Shown piece by piece: positions 23,627-31,700 of a stretch of DNA of 34,717 bases. The notes under the pieces are model-generated. The model was not told the origin of the DNA and did not search any database. It was given only the letters and a program-made list of their open reading frames with translations. The stretch lies in NCBI GenBank assembly GCA_024695205.1, contig JAILIQ010000181.1, forward strand, positions 1 to 34,717, written 5' to 3'. The translations under genes were made by a program, and so were the position numbers. The stretch is from Lachnospiraceae bacterium (lineage in GTDB: Bacteria; Bacillota; Clostridia; Lachnospirales; Lachnospiraceae). The number at the start of each line of letters is the position of its first letter. Within the stretch, counting starts at the first letter, position 1.

Positions 23627-24082
23627 TTGAAAGCAACTTGTTATGTTGACGGAAGCTTTAATCCAAAGCTGGAAAAATATGCATTCGGATGTGTCTGCTT
23701 TCATCCCGACGGTACCACCGAAGAATTCTGCGGAAGCGGAAACAGCGAAGACGCACTGAAACAGAGAAATGTCGCCGGAGAGATGATAGCCTCGATGCTG
23801 GCTTTAAAATGGGCGCTTGTAAATGAATATAATGAGCTTGAGATATGCTATGACTATGCCGGGATCGAAGCATGGGTGACCGGCGCCTGGAAGGCGAAAA
23901 ACGACCTTACCTGCAAATATCGGGATTTTATGAGGGAAAAAAGCCGGACGGTCAAACTGACATTTACAAAGATAGCCGCACATACCAACGACAGGTATAA
24001 CGAAGTGGCGGATAAGCTTGCAAAAGAAGGCCTTACAAAGGAACCCGGGCTGCCTGAGATCGTGAAAAGAAAATTAATATAA
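23627..24082 (+). CDS. rnhA: Ribonuclease H (RNase HI type)
   Basis: Cleaves the RNA strand of RNA-DNA hybrids (R-loops, primer removal). The four acidic active-site positions can be seen: Asp in CYVDGSFN, Glu in VAGEM, Asp in CYDYAGIEAW and Asp in NEVADKLAKEG. IAAHTNDRYNE gives the conserved His/Asn before the last Asp. GIEAWVTGAWKAKND is typical of clostridial members. The AGGAGG at 23613-23618 is only two bases from ATG 23621 but eight from TTG 23627, so TTG is chosen (151 residues, MKATCYVDG); the ATG would add two residues. The length of about 150 means there is no extra N-terminal hybrid-binding domain. It is close behind zntA (22 bases) and may be read through from it. A promoter for the next gene follows. 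Confidence 0.88.
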   Translation: MKATCYVDGSFNPKLEKYAFGCVCFHPDGTTEEFCGSGNSEDALKQRNVAGEMIASMLALKWALVNEYNELEICYDYAGIEAWVTGAWKAKNDLTCKYRDFMREKSRTVKLTFTKIAAHTNDRYNEVADKLAKEGLTKEPGLPEIVKRKLI

Positions 24083-24108
24083 TTTAGAATTATTTTTTGC
24101 TTTTTTTA

Positions 24109-24137
24109 GTGACATTCCAACGTTTGTATATTATAAT
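24109..24137 (+). promoter_or_regulatory. Promoter of the bactofilin gene
   Basis: GTGACA (24109-24114), a 17-base spacer and a perfect TATAAT (24132-24137), with a leader of about 32 bases to the ATG at 24175. It may also drive pyrH and frr. Confidence 0.65.
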
Positions 24138-24174
24138 TCTAATAACGACTTTTTGTTACAACAGGAGGAGCAAA

Positions 24175-24957
24175 ATGGGTTTCTTTAAGGATCTGGCAGA
24201 TGATGCCGTAGAAGTGGGAAACGACGCCGCAGAGAAGGGCGGCAGTGTTCTTGACGAGATATTTGACATGTCGGCGATGGACAAGAAAGCCGATGAGAAC
24301 GAAGCGACAGAGGCCGATACGGGCGTTGATTCGCTTTTCAATGACGTATCCGAACCTCAGGATGCTGTTGACGAGGCTCTTATCGAGAATCTTCTCGATC
24401 CCTCGGCTGCCGATGCGGGAGCAGAGATTGCCGATGAGCCTGAGGAAGAGATCGTGGTTGACGATACCCCTGCCGTTCCGATACGTTCCGCAGAAGACCT
24501 GAGTGAGAACGATTCGGATCAGGTTACTGTCATCACCAAGGGAACGACTATTAACGGAAGTATCGTTTCAGACTGTTCACTCAACGTTATGGGAACGATC
24601 AACGGTGATATCGAGTGTATCGGCAAGCTGACTATCTCGGGAAGCGTTGTCGGTAATTCCGTAGCTTCGGATGTTTATGTCAATGCAAAACGTCTTGACG
24701 GCAACATCGACAGTGAAGGAACCGTAAAGATCGGTCTCGGAACAGTAGTTGTCGGAGATATCAAGGCCGGATCCGGTGTTATCGCCGGTGCCGTTAAGGG
24801 TGAGCTTGATATCAAGGGACCTGTTATCATTGATTCTACCGCCATTATCAAAGGCAATGTGAAGGCCAAGTCTGTTCAGATGAACAACGGTGCCGTGCTT
24901 GAAGGTTTCTGTTCACTTGCATACGCCGATGTAGATATTGACGATATCTTTGAATGA
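24175..24957 (+). CDS. Bactofilin-family cytoskeletal protein
   Basis: A 260-residue polymer-forming protein. The start is ATG 24175 behind AGGAGGAG; the longer track ORF spans the promoter. Residues 1 to about 115 are an acidic, Ala/Asp/Glu-rich tail (MGFFKDLADDAVEVGNDAAE), probably disordered. The bactofilin core (about 118-235) is a run of beta-helix turns: TTINGSIVSDCSLNVMGTIN, GDIECIGKLTISG, VVVGDIKAGSGVIAGAVKG, GPVIIDSTAIIKGNVKAK. Bactofilins form nucleotide-free filaments on the inner membrane and guide cell shape or wall enzymes (established for the family). No M23 peptidase gene, the frequent partner, lies beside it. The gene sits where rpsB-tsf usually precede pyrH. Confidence 0.85.
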   Translation: MGFFKDLADDAVEVGNDAAEKGGSVLDEIFDMSAMDKKADENEATEADTGVDSLFNDVSEPQDAVDEALIENLLDPSAADAGAEIADEPEEEIVVDDTPAVPIRSAEDLSENDSDQVTVITKGTTINGSIVSDCSLNVMGTINGDIECIGKLTISGSVVGNSVASDVYVNAKRLDGNIDSEGTVKIGLGTVVVGDIKAGSGVIAGAVKGELDIKGPVIIDSTAIIKGNVKAKSVQMNNGAVLEGFCSLAYADVDIDDIFE

Positions 24958-25002
24958 TCCTGGAATATCTGTTAAGTACTGACACGGGAGATATTTGATA
25001 AA

Positions 25003-25710
25003 ATGGCAGGATATAAAAGAGTATTGATAAAACTTTCCGGCGAAGCGCTTGCCGGTGAGAAGAAGACCGGATTTGACGAAGCAACATGCATAGAGGTTGC
25101 TCAGCAGATCAAAAAGATCGTTGATAACGGAACTGAGGTTGCCATCGTAATAGGCGGAGGCAATTTCTGGAGAGGACGTACAAGTGAGACCATTGACCGT
25201 TACAAGGCCGATCAGATCGGTATTCTCGCTACGGTCATGAACTGCATTTACGTATCCGAGATATTCAGATACGTCGGAATGCATACTTCCATCTATACTC
25301 CGTTCGAAATGAGCGATATGACAGAGGTATTTTCAAAGGATAAGGCCGTACATGACCTGAGTGTCGGAAGAGTGGTCTTCCTTGCAGGCGGAACAGGACA
25401 TCCTTATTTTTCGACAGATACCGCAACAGCACTCAGAGCCATCGAGCTTGAATGCGATATCATCATGATGGCCAAAGCGATCGACGGTGTTTATTCGGCC
25501 GATCCGAAACTGGATCCGACTGCAGTAAAGTACACCGATATTACTATGCAGGAGGTTGTTGAGAAGGGCCTCAAGGTTATCGATACAACCGCTTCGGCAC
25601 TTTGTCTTGAAAATAAGATGCCGCTTCTGATCTTCTCTTTGAATGAAGAGAATTCGATCGTAAACAATGCAGGCGGTGAATATACCGGTACGGTCGTTAC
25701 CGTACAATAA
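25003..25710 (+). CDS. pyrH: UMP kinase
   Basis: Phosphorylates UMP to UDP with ATP in cytoplasmic pyrimidine synthesis; a hexameric amino-acid-kinase-fold enzyme. KLSGEALAG near the start, VIGGGNFWRG for phosphate binding, the UMP-site segment ADQIGILATVMNC and VVFLAGGTGHPYFSTDTATALRA are all typical. The length of 235 residues is normal. GGGAG precedes the ATG by 12 bases. It is followed 19 bases later by frr, the standard order. It is preceded here by a bactofilin gene rather than tsf. Confidence 0.97.
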   Translation: MAGYKRVLIKLSGEALAGEKKTGFDEATCIEVAQQIKKIVDNGTEVAIVIGGGNFWRGRTSETIDRYKADQIGILATVMNCIYVSEIFRYVGMHTSIYTPFEMSDMTEVFSKDKAVHDLSVGRVVFLAGGTGHPYFSTDTATALRAIELECDIIMMAKAIDGVYSADPKLDPTAVKYTDITMQEVVEKGLKVIDTTASALCLENKMPLLIFSLNEENSIVNNAGGEYTGTVVTVQ

Positions 25711-25729
25711 CAGAATATTGGAGGTATTT

Positions 25730-26284
25730 ATGGACGACAGGATCAAACCCTACGAAGAAAAGATGAAAAAGACTATAGATGTTCTTATCGAAGAATATGC
25801 GTCAATACGTGCCGGACGTGCGAATCCGCATCTTATCGACAAGATCAAGGTTGATTATTACGGAACACCTACTCCGATCAGCCAGGTAGCGAATATCAGC
25901 GTTCCCGAAGCCCGTATCATCCAGATACAGCCCTGGGAATCCAAGATGATCAAGGAGATCAACAAAGCGATCAATATGTCAGATATCGGCATCAATCCTA
26001 CCGATGACGGCAAGACCATCAGACTTGTGTTCCCCGAACTGACCGAGGACAGACGTAAGGAACTTGCCAAGGATGTCAAGAAGAAGGCAGAGGATGCGAA
26101 GGTGGCACTCCGCAACATAAGGCGTGATGCCAACGATACCTTCAAGAAGCAGGGCAAGGCAAGCGAGATTTCGGAAGATGTTCAGAAACAGCTTGAGACC
26201 GAGATCGATAAGACTACTGAGAAGAATGTCGCTGAGATCGACAAGCTCATGGAATCAAAGTCGAAAGAGATCATGACGGTTTAA
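25730..26284 (+). CDS. frr: Ribosome recycling factor
   Basis: Releases post-termination ribosomes from mRNA together with EF-G. It is 184 residues from ATG 25730 behind TTGGAGG; the 21 extra codons in the ORF track belong to the pyrH end region. Family features are MKKTIDVLIEEYASIRAGRANP, VDYYGTPTPISQVANI and NIRRDANDTFKKQGKASEIS. The length matches the family. A strong terminator follows within eight bases of the stop. Confidence 0.97.
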   Translation: MDDRIKPYEEKMKKTIDVLIEEYASIRAGRANPHLIDKIKVDYYGTPTPISQVANISVPEARIIQIQPWESKMIKEINKAINMSDIGINPTDDGKTIRLVFPELTEDRRKELAKDVKKKAEDAKVALRNIRRDANDTFKKQGKASEISEDVQKQLETEIDKTTEKNVAEIDKLMESKSKEIMTV

Positions 26285-26291
26285 ATGTAAG

Positions 26292-26322
26292 ACGGGTCGG
26301 GGGAAGCCCCGATCCGTTTTTT
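26292..26322 (+). terminator. Intrinsic terminator between frr and uppS
   Basis: ACGGGTCGGGG pairs with CCCCGATCCGT (one G-T wobble) around the GAAG tetraloop, followed by six Ts. It is a textbook terminator inside an otherwise compact gene run, so genes from uppS onward are either expressed by read-through or from a promoter I could not identify. Confidence 0.85.
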
Positions 26323-26347
26323 CGGGGTAAGTTGGGAGGTCGTTTAC

Positions 26348-27070
26348 ATGCCAAAAAAGAAAGAAGAAGAAATAAGGATCGTTCCGCAGCATGTTGCGAT
26401 CATCCTTGACGGTAACGGCAGATGGGCGAAAAAACGCCTTCTTCCGAGAAGTGCAGGGCATTCCGCAGGGGCGAGGACTGTAGAGGACTGCTGCGAATGG
26501 GCCTGGGATCTGGGAATAAAATATCTTACCGTATATGCATTTTCGACAGAGAACTGGACCCGTTCGGAAGAAGAAGTGGGATATCTGATGAATCTGCTCC
26601 GCGAGTATATGAAGAACTGTCTGGCACGAAGCAGAAAGAACAATATGCGCGTCAGGGTGATCGGGGATAAATCAAGGCTCGACGAAGATCTTCGGGAGAG
26701 TATTTCGGAGCTTGAAAGAGAAAGCGCATCATTTACGGGACTGAATTTCCAGGTCGCGATCAATTACGGCGGAAGAGATGAGATAGTAAGGGCTGTAAGA
26801 AGGATCGTGGAGGATTCTGTAACCCTGATAGATGAGAAGACCATATCTTCATACATCGATACGGCTGACATTCCGGATCCGGATCTGCTGATCCGTACCA
26901 GCGGAGAACAACGCATCTCCAATTTCATGCTCTGGCAGATGGCTTATACGGAGTTCTATTTTACGGATGTTTTATGGCCTGATTTTTCCAAGAAGGAGCT
27001 TGAGAAGGCCATCGAATATTACGGAACGCGTGACAGAAGATTCGGTGGAAGGAAAGCAGGAGGCAATTAA
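26348..27070 (+). CDS. uppS: Undecaprenyl diphosphate synthase (cis-prenyltransferase)
   Basis: Makes the C55 lipid carrier for peptidoglycan and other wall polymers from farnesyl diphosphate and IPP. The catalytic Asp21 is in AIILDGNGRWAKKR. Other signatures are GHSAGARTVEDCCEWAWDLG, LTVYAFSTENWTRS, INYGGRDEIVRA and DPDLLIRTSGEQRISNFMLW, all of the cis-prenyltransferase family. The length of 240 residues is standard. TGGGAGG lies before the ATG. Its stop overlaps the cdsA start by one base (TAATG), so the two are translationally coupled. Confidence 0.96.
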   Translation: MPKKKEEEIRIVPQHVAIILDGNGRWAKKRLLPRSAGHSAGARTVEDCCEWAWDLGIKYLTVYAFSTENWTRSEEEVGYLMNLLREYMKNCLARSRKNNMRVRVIGDKSRLDEDLRESISELERESASFTGLNFQVAINYGGRDEIVRAVRRIVEDSVTLIDEKTISSYIDTADIPDPDLLIRTSGEQRISNFMLWQMAYTEFYFTDVLWPDFSKKELEKAIEYYGTRDRRFGGRKAGGN

Positions 27071-27933
27071 TGGCAGGAGATATAAACAAGGACAATTCAT
27101 TTCTGATAAGGTTCAGAAGCTCGGTAATTCTGATGATCATTACCGTAGCGTCGATAGTTCTCGGCGGTTATGTGCTGTGGGGAGTGACACTTATCGTAAC
27201 CCTGATAGGCATGATGGAACTGTACCGGGCAGTCAGGGCGAACAGGGCGCCGGCAGCTTTTGTAGGTTATCTGGCGGCTATAGGATGGTATGTTCTTTTA
27301 TTGCTCGGATTCATCAATAATAATAAAGGTCTGGAGGATGAAAAGGGACTTGCCCTGCTTGTTGCGGTATTTCTGATCATTCTGCTGGCATTCTATGTTT
27401 TCGGATTTCCGAAATACAATTCCGAGCAGATAACGATGATATTTTTCGGTCTGTTCTATGTTGCCTTTACGCTGTCATGCATTTTCAGGCTCAGGATCTC
27501 TGCGGGCGGAGCCTATACCGTCTGGCTGATCTTCATCGGGTCGTGGGGTGCCGATACTTCGGCATATCTTGTGGGACGAAAGATCGGCCGGCATAAGATA
27601 GTTCCGGTACTTAGCCCCAAGAAATCACTGGAAGGCTTTATCGGAGGCGTTGTCGGTGCCGTACTTATCGGGATCATCTATGCTCTGATCTTTAAAAAGC
27701 AGCTCAGTGCATATTTTGCCTCTCCGGTTATCGCATTTGCGGTGATCAGTGCTGTGGCTTCGGTCGTTTCTATGATCGGGGATCTTGCGGCAAGTGCAAT
27801 AAAGCGCAATAAGGAGATAAAGGATTACGGCAGGCTTATACCCGGGCACGGCGGAATTCTTGACCGTTTCGACAGTGTGATATTCATAGCGCCGATCGTA
27901 TATTATCTTGTGATATTTACAGGGACTGCTTAA
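27070..27933 (+). CDS. cdsA: Phosphatidate cytidylyltransferase
   Basis: An integral membrane enzyme that makes CDP-diacylglycerol from phosphatidate and CTP for phospholipid synthesis. It has multiple hydrophobic helices. The C-terminal signature is strong: SPKKSLEGFIGGVVGA, then GDLAASAIKRNKEIKDYGRL and IPGHGGILDRFDS. The 287-residue length is normal. It begins on the last base of the uppS stop codon. It is followed by a 65-base gap before dxr in which I see no terminator. Confidence 0.95.
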   Translation: MAGDINKDNSFLIRFRSSVILMIITVASIVLGGYVLWGVTLIVTLIGMMELYRAVRANRAPAAFVGYLAAIGWYVLLLLGFINNNKGLEDEKGLALLVAVFLIILLAFYVFGFPKYNSEQITMIFFGLFYVAFTLSCIFRLRISAGGAYTVWLIFIGSWGADTSAYLVGRKIGRHKIVPVLSPKKSLEGFIGGVVGAVLIGIIYALIFKKQLSAYFASPVIAFAVISAVASVVSMIGDLAASAIKRNKEIKDYGRLIPGHGGILDRFDSVIFIAPIVYYLVIFTGTA

Positions 27934-27998
27934 GAAAACGCTTAATGCAGTGTTTCCATTTCTGCAGATGAATTGTCAAAATGAGGTAAAATACAGTC

Positions 27999-29183
27999 AT
28001 GAAGAATGACAGGAATATATGCATTCTCGGCTCTACCGGATCGATAGGGAAACAGACCCTTGAAACGATCTTAACATACGGCGGTTTTAAGGTCCGGTCA
28101 CTTGCCGCAAAGAGCAGTATAGATCTGCTTGAAGAACAGATAAGGGCATTTAAACCCGAGAGTGTATGTGTATATGATGAAGATAAGGCTTCTGAGCTTA
28201 AAAGCAGAGTTGCCGATACCGATGTGCGCATCCTGTCGGGGATGGAAGGCCTGATCCGGCTGGCATCGGATCCCGACAATGATCTTGTTGTAACGGCTCT
28301 TGTGGGAATGATCGGTATAAGACCTACGATCGCTGCGATAGAGGCAGGCTGTGACGTGGCGCTTGCCAATAAGGAAACTCTTGTGACGGCCGGACATCTG
28401 ATAATGCCGATGCTCGCTGAAAAAGGAGTCAGGCTCTTTCCGATAGACAGTGAGCATTCCGCTATCTTTCAGTGTCTTCAGGGATATATGGGACCTGACG
28501 GATCATATCCATACAACGCCGATATCGACAGTATACTGCTCACTGCTTCGGGCGGACCGTTCAGAGGCATGTCATATGATGAACTGAAGACAAAAACAGC
28601 CACGGACGCACTGAAGCATCCGAACTGGTCAATGGGCAGCAAGATAACGATAGATTCCGCGAGCATGGTCAATAAAGCGCTTGAGGTCATGGAGGCCCGG
28701 TGGCTGTTCGGAGTCGAACCCGACAGGATCAGGATACTGATCCAGCCGAAGAGCATAATTCATTCGGCAGTGCAGTTCAAGGACGGTTCGATAATAGCGC
28801 AGATGGGACTTCCCGATATGAAGCTTCCGATCAGATATGCGCTGTATTACCCCTTAAGACAGCCCGAACACGGCAGGATGCTGGATCTGCTCGAGCTTAC
28901 CGGACTTGAATTTGACAAACCGGATTATGAAACCTTCAGGGGACTGAAGCTGGGACTCGATGCTATCAGGCAGGGTGGCAGCATCTGTACGGTATTTAAT
29001 GCCGCCAACGAATATGCGGTTGCCAGATTCCTTGAAGGAAAGATCGGATTTACCGATATTTACGATATTATCGGCGAATGTATGAAAAGGCATGTCAACA
29101 TTGCTTCACCGTCACTTGAGGACATCTTAAGGACCGAAGAAGAAGCATATGCCAATGCCAAAGAGTACTGTAAACAGCTCTGA
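27999..29183 (+). CDS. dxr: 1-deoxy-D-xylulose-5-phosphate reductoisomerase
   Basis: Second enzyme of the MEP isoprenoid pathway; converts DXP to MEP using NADPH and a divalent metal. The NADPH loop is ILGSTGSIGKQTLETI. The metal and substrate region includes ALANKETLVTAGHLI, FPIDSEHSAIFQCL and LTASGGPFRGM. The flexible loop region HPNWSMGSKITIDSASMVNK and VMEARWLFG follow. The length of 394 residues is normal. GAGG is about 10 bases before the ATG. It precedes rseP and ispG; with ispG, two steps of the same pathway sit in this run, alongside uppS, which uses the product. Confidence 0.97.
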   Translation: MKNDRNICILGSTGSIGKQTLETILTYGGFKVRSLAAKSSIDLLEEQIRAFKPESVCVYDEDKASELKSRVADTDVRILSGMEGLIRLASDPDNDLVVTALVGMIGIRPTIAAIEAGCDVALANKETLVTAGHLIMPMLAEKGVRLFPIDSEHSAIFQCLQGYMGPDGSYPYNADIDSILLTASGGPFRGMSYDELKTKTATDALKHPNWSMGSKITIDSASMVNKALEVMEARWLFGVEPDRIRILIQPKSIIHSAVQFKDGSIIAQMGLPDMKLPIRYALYYPLRQPEHGRMLDLLELTGLEFDKPDYETFRGLKLGLDAIRQGGSICTVFNAANEYAVARFLEGKIGFTDIYDIIGECMKRHVNIASPSLEDILRTEEEAYANAKEYCKQL

Positions 29184-29260
29184 CCGGAAAATCGACCGGA
29201 GTAAGGCAGAAACTGTGGTTCTGCGGTAACAAAAAGAACATTCGGAGGAAAGTAAAGAAA

Positions 29261-30571
29261 ATGAGCACTTTAGTCAGTATTCTGATCGGAATATTGATAT
29301 TCTGTATTATCATCGTATTTCATGAATTCGGGCATCTGATAGTCGCCAAGAGAAACGGGATCAGTGTTCCCGAGTTTCAGGTGGGCTTCGGACCCAAACT
29401 TTGTAAATTCAAGATAGGCGAGACCGAGTACAGTATCAGGCTGATCCTGTTCGGCGGTGCGTGCAAGATGCTGGGCGAGGACGGCGACGCTATCGGTGAT
29501 GAGAGAGCGTTTACCTCAAAAGGTCCCTGGGCAAGGCTGGCTACCGTATTTGCCGGTCCTTTCTTCAATTTTATCCTGGCATTTGTCATTGCAATGATCG
29601 TGATCGGGATCGTCGGTTATGATCCGGCCTATGTAATATCCGTTTCGGAAAACAGCCCGGCATACGAGGCAGGACTTGAAAAAGGCGACATAATCACCCG
29701 TTTCGGCAAGAGCAATATCGCTATAGGCAGGGAGCTTGCGGCTTATTTTACATTCAAGGAGCTGAACGGGGAAACTCTTTCGGTAAATTATTTAAGAAAC
29801 GGTGAGGAATTCTCAACTACACTCACTCCAAAGCTTACAAGGTCATATAAGCTCGGTTTCTATTACAATGCTTCGGATGATCCCTGCAGGATCAGCTCGC
29901 TCGTTAAGGACGGTGTGCTCGAAAAAGCGGGTGTAAGACCTGACGACTGCATCGTTTCCATCAACGGATTCGAAGTTACGAGCGGAAAAGCCTTCAGCGA
30001 ATATATCGGCGAACATCCGATGGACGGGTCGGAGCTTGAGCTGACATTTGACAGGAATGGTGATATATATACGCTTTCCCTGATCCCCGAATATGTCGAG
30101 GACTATGTCACAGGCTTTACCTATAATGCCAACGGACGTGAAAAGACGACACCCCTAAATGTCGTTAAATACTCGTTTTATGAGGTCAGATACTGGATCG
30201 TAAATACAGTGAAGAGCCTTGGAATGCTCTTCAGGGGCAAATTAAGTTCGGATGATCTGGGTGGACCTGTCAGGATCGTATCGGAGCTTGAAAATACGGT
30301 TGAAGAGTCGAAAAGCGACGGTCTTCTGTATGTGGTCCTTAACCTTATGAACTGGGCGATCCTGCTCAGCGCCAACCTGGGTGTTATGAACCTTCTTCCA
30401 ATCCCGGCGCTTGACGGCGGAAGACTTATTTTCATACTGATCGAACTGATAAGGGGAAAGGCTGTGCCTGCCGAAAAAGAGGGCATGGTTCACGCGATAG
30501 GTATCATGGTCCTTATGGCACTTATGGTATTTGTATTCTTTAACGATATCCGGAACGTATTTTTCAGATAA
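29261..30571 (+). CDS. rseP: Site-2 zinc metalloprotease, RseP/RasP family
   Basis: An intramembrane protease that cuts membrane-spanning segments, for example of anti-sigma factors and leftover signal peptides. The zinc site HEFGH (21-25) lies in the first membrane helix. The third ligand Asp lies in NLLPIPALDGGRL near the C-terminus. Between them are two tandem PDZ-like domains (VSENSPAYEAGLEKGDIITR and LVKDGVLEKAGVRPDDCIVS). Its 436 residues are slightly longer than single-PDZ Gram-positive RasP, in line with the double PDZ as in E. coli RseP. GGAGGAAAG precedes the ATG. It sits between dxr and ispG, the conserved order. The native substrate is unknown. Confidence 0.94.
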   Translation: MSTLVSILIGILIFCIIIVFHEFGHLIVAKRNGISVPEFQVGFGPKLCKFKIGETEYSIRLILFGGACKMLGEDGDAIGDERAFTSKGPWARLATVFAGPFFNFILAFVIAMIVIGIVGYDPAYVISVSENSPAYEAGLEKGDIITRFGKSNIAIGRELAAYFTFKELNGETLSVNYLRNGEEFSTTLTPKLTRSYKLGFYYNASDDPCRISSLVKDGVLEKAGVRPDDCIVSINGFEVTSGKAFSEYIGEHPMDGSELELTFDRNGDIYTLSLIPEYVEDYVTGFTYNANGREKTTPLNVVKYSFYEVRYWIVNTVKSLGMLFRGKLSSDDLGGPVRIVSELENTVEESKSDGLLYVVLNLMNWAILLSANLGVMNLLPIPALDGGRLIFILIELIRGKAVPAEKEGMVHAIGIMVLMALMVFVFFNDIRNVFFR

Positions 30572-30605
30572 AACCGAAAACAGGATTAAACCGAGGTAGA
30601 CCAAT

Positions 30606-31670
30606 ATGGAGCGGCGTTTTTCACATGAAGTAAATATCGGGGGCGTTTTGATCGGGGGGAACAATCCTATCGCGATCCAGTCGATGACCAATACCAGAAC
30701 CGGAGATGTTGCTTCTACAGTCAGGCAGATCGAGGAACTGACACGGGAAGGCTGCGATATAATAAGATGCGCTGTCCCCGATATGGAAGCTGCCGCAGCG
30801 ATCCGTCAGATCAGGCAACAGATAAGGATCCCGCTTGTAGCGGATATTCATTTTGATCACAGGCTTGCGCTTGCCGCTATAGAAAACGGCGCGGACAAGA
30901 TAAGGATCAACCCGGGCAATATCGGCGGCGAGGATAAGGTACGCGAAGTCGTTGCGGCCGCAAAAGAACGGGGAATACCGATAAGGGTCGGAGTCAATTC
31001 GGGTTCGCTTGAGAAGAAATATATTGAAAAATACGGACATGTGACCGCTGAGGGGCTTGTGGAAAGCGCTCTCGGCCAAGTCGAAATGCTTGAAAGATTC
31101 GATTTCCACGACATTGTGATCAGCATCAAGGCATCCGATGTCATGACTTCCGTAAAAGCCCATGAGCTTATCGCTTCACGTACAGACCATCCGCTTCATG
31201 TCGGTATTACCGAAACCGGGTCAGTTATCGCTGGCAATATAAAATCCGCCGTGGGTATCGGCATCATTCTTCATGAAGGCATCGGAGATACCATCAGGGT
31301 GTCCCTTACCGCCGATCCGGTGGAGGAGATCCGTTCCGCCAAAAACATTTTAAGAGCACTCGGAATGAAAAAAGGCGGCATAGAGGTGGTTTCATGTCCG
31401 ACCTGCGGCCGGACAAGGATCGATCTGATCAGTCTTGCAGGTCAGGTTGAAAAGATGACTGCGGATTATGATCTTAATATCAAGGTAGCAGTAATGGGCT
31501 GTGCAGTCAACGGACCTGGAGAAGCCCGTGAGGCTGATATCGGGATCGCCGGCGGGAACGGGGAAGGTCTGATCTTCAAGAAGGGCGAGATAATAAAAAA
31601 AGTGCCCGAACAGGATCTGCTCGCGGAACTTAAGGCAATGCTTGACGAAATAAGCGCGGAAAAACGCTGA
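30606..31670 (+). CDS. ispG: 4-hydroxy-3-methylbut-2-en-1-yl diphosphate synthase
   Basis: An iron-sulfur enzyme of the MEP pathway that turns ME-cPP into HMBPP. The N-terminal barrel begins GGVLIGGNNPIAIQSMTNTR. KIRINPGNIGG is the conserved phosphate-binding segment. The [4Fe-4S] ligands are C264 and C267 in SCPTCGRT, C299 in MGCAVNGPGE and probably E306. The length of 354 residues is typical of the bacterial two-domain form. GAGG lies about 10 bases before the ATG. It starts 34 bases after rseP and 30 bases before polC, consistent with one transcript. Confidence 0.97.
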   Translation: MERRFSHEVNIGGVLIGGNNPIAIQSMTNTRTGDVASTVRQIEELTREGCDIIRCAVPDMEAAAAIRQIRQQIRIPLVADIHFDHRLALAAIENGADKIRINPGNIGGEDKVREVVAAAKERGIPIRVGVNSGSLEKKYIEKYGHVTAEGLVESALGQVEMLERFDFHDIVISIKASDVMTSVKAHELIASRTDHPLHVGITETGSVIAGNIKSAVGIGIILHEGIGDTIRVSLTADPVEEIRSAKNILRALGMKKGGIEVVSCPTCGRTRIDLISLAGQVEKMTADYDLNIKVAVMGCAVNGPGEAREADIGIAGGNGEGLIFKKGEIIKKVPEQDLLAELKAMLDEISAEKR

Positions 31671-31700
31671 CTTAAGTCTAAGTAAAAGCAGGGGGTTACT

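Noticed and set aside
22593-23636. 347-codon minus-strand ORF opposite the zinc ATPase gene
   Set aside because: It lies fully antisense to a strongly conserved P-type ATPase, has Ser/Ala/Thr-rich low-information composition and matches no fold I recognise; it is a codon-bias shadow.
29207-29225. Small GCAGAA/TTCTGC hairpin between dxr and rseP
   Set aside because: Only six base pairs with no T-run; not distinguishable from chance.
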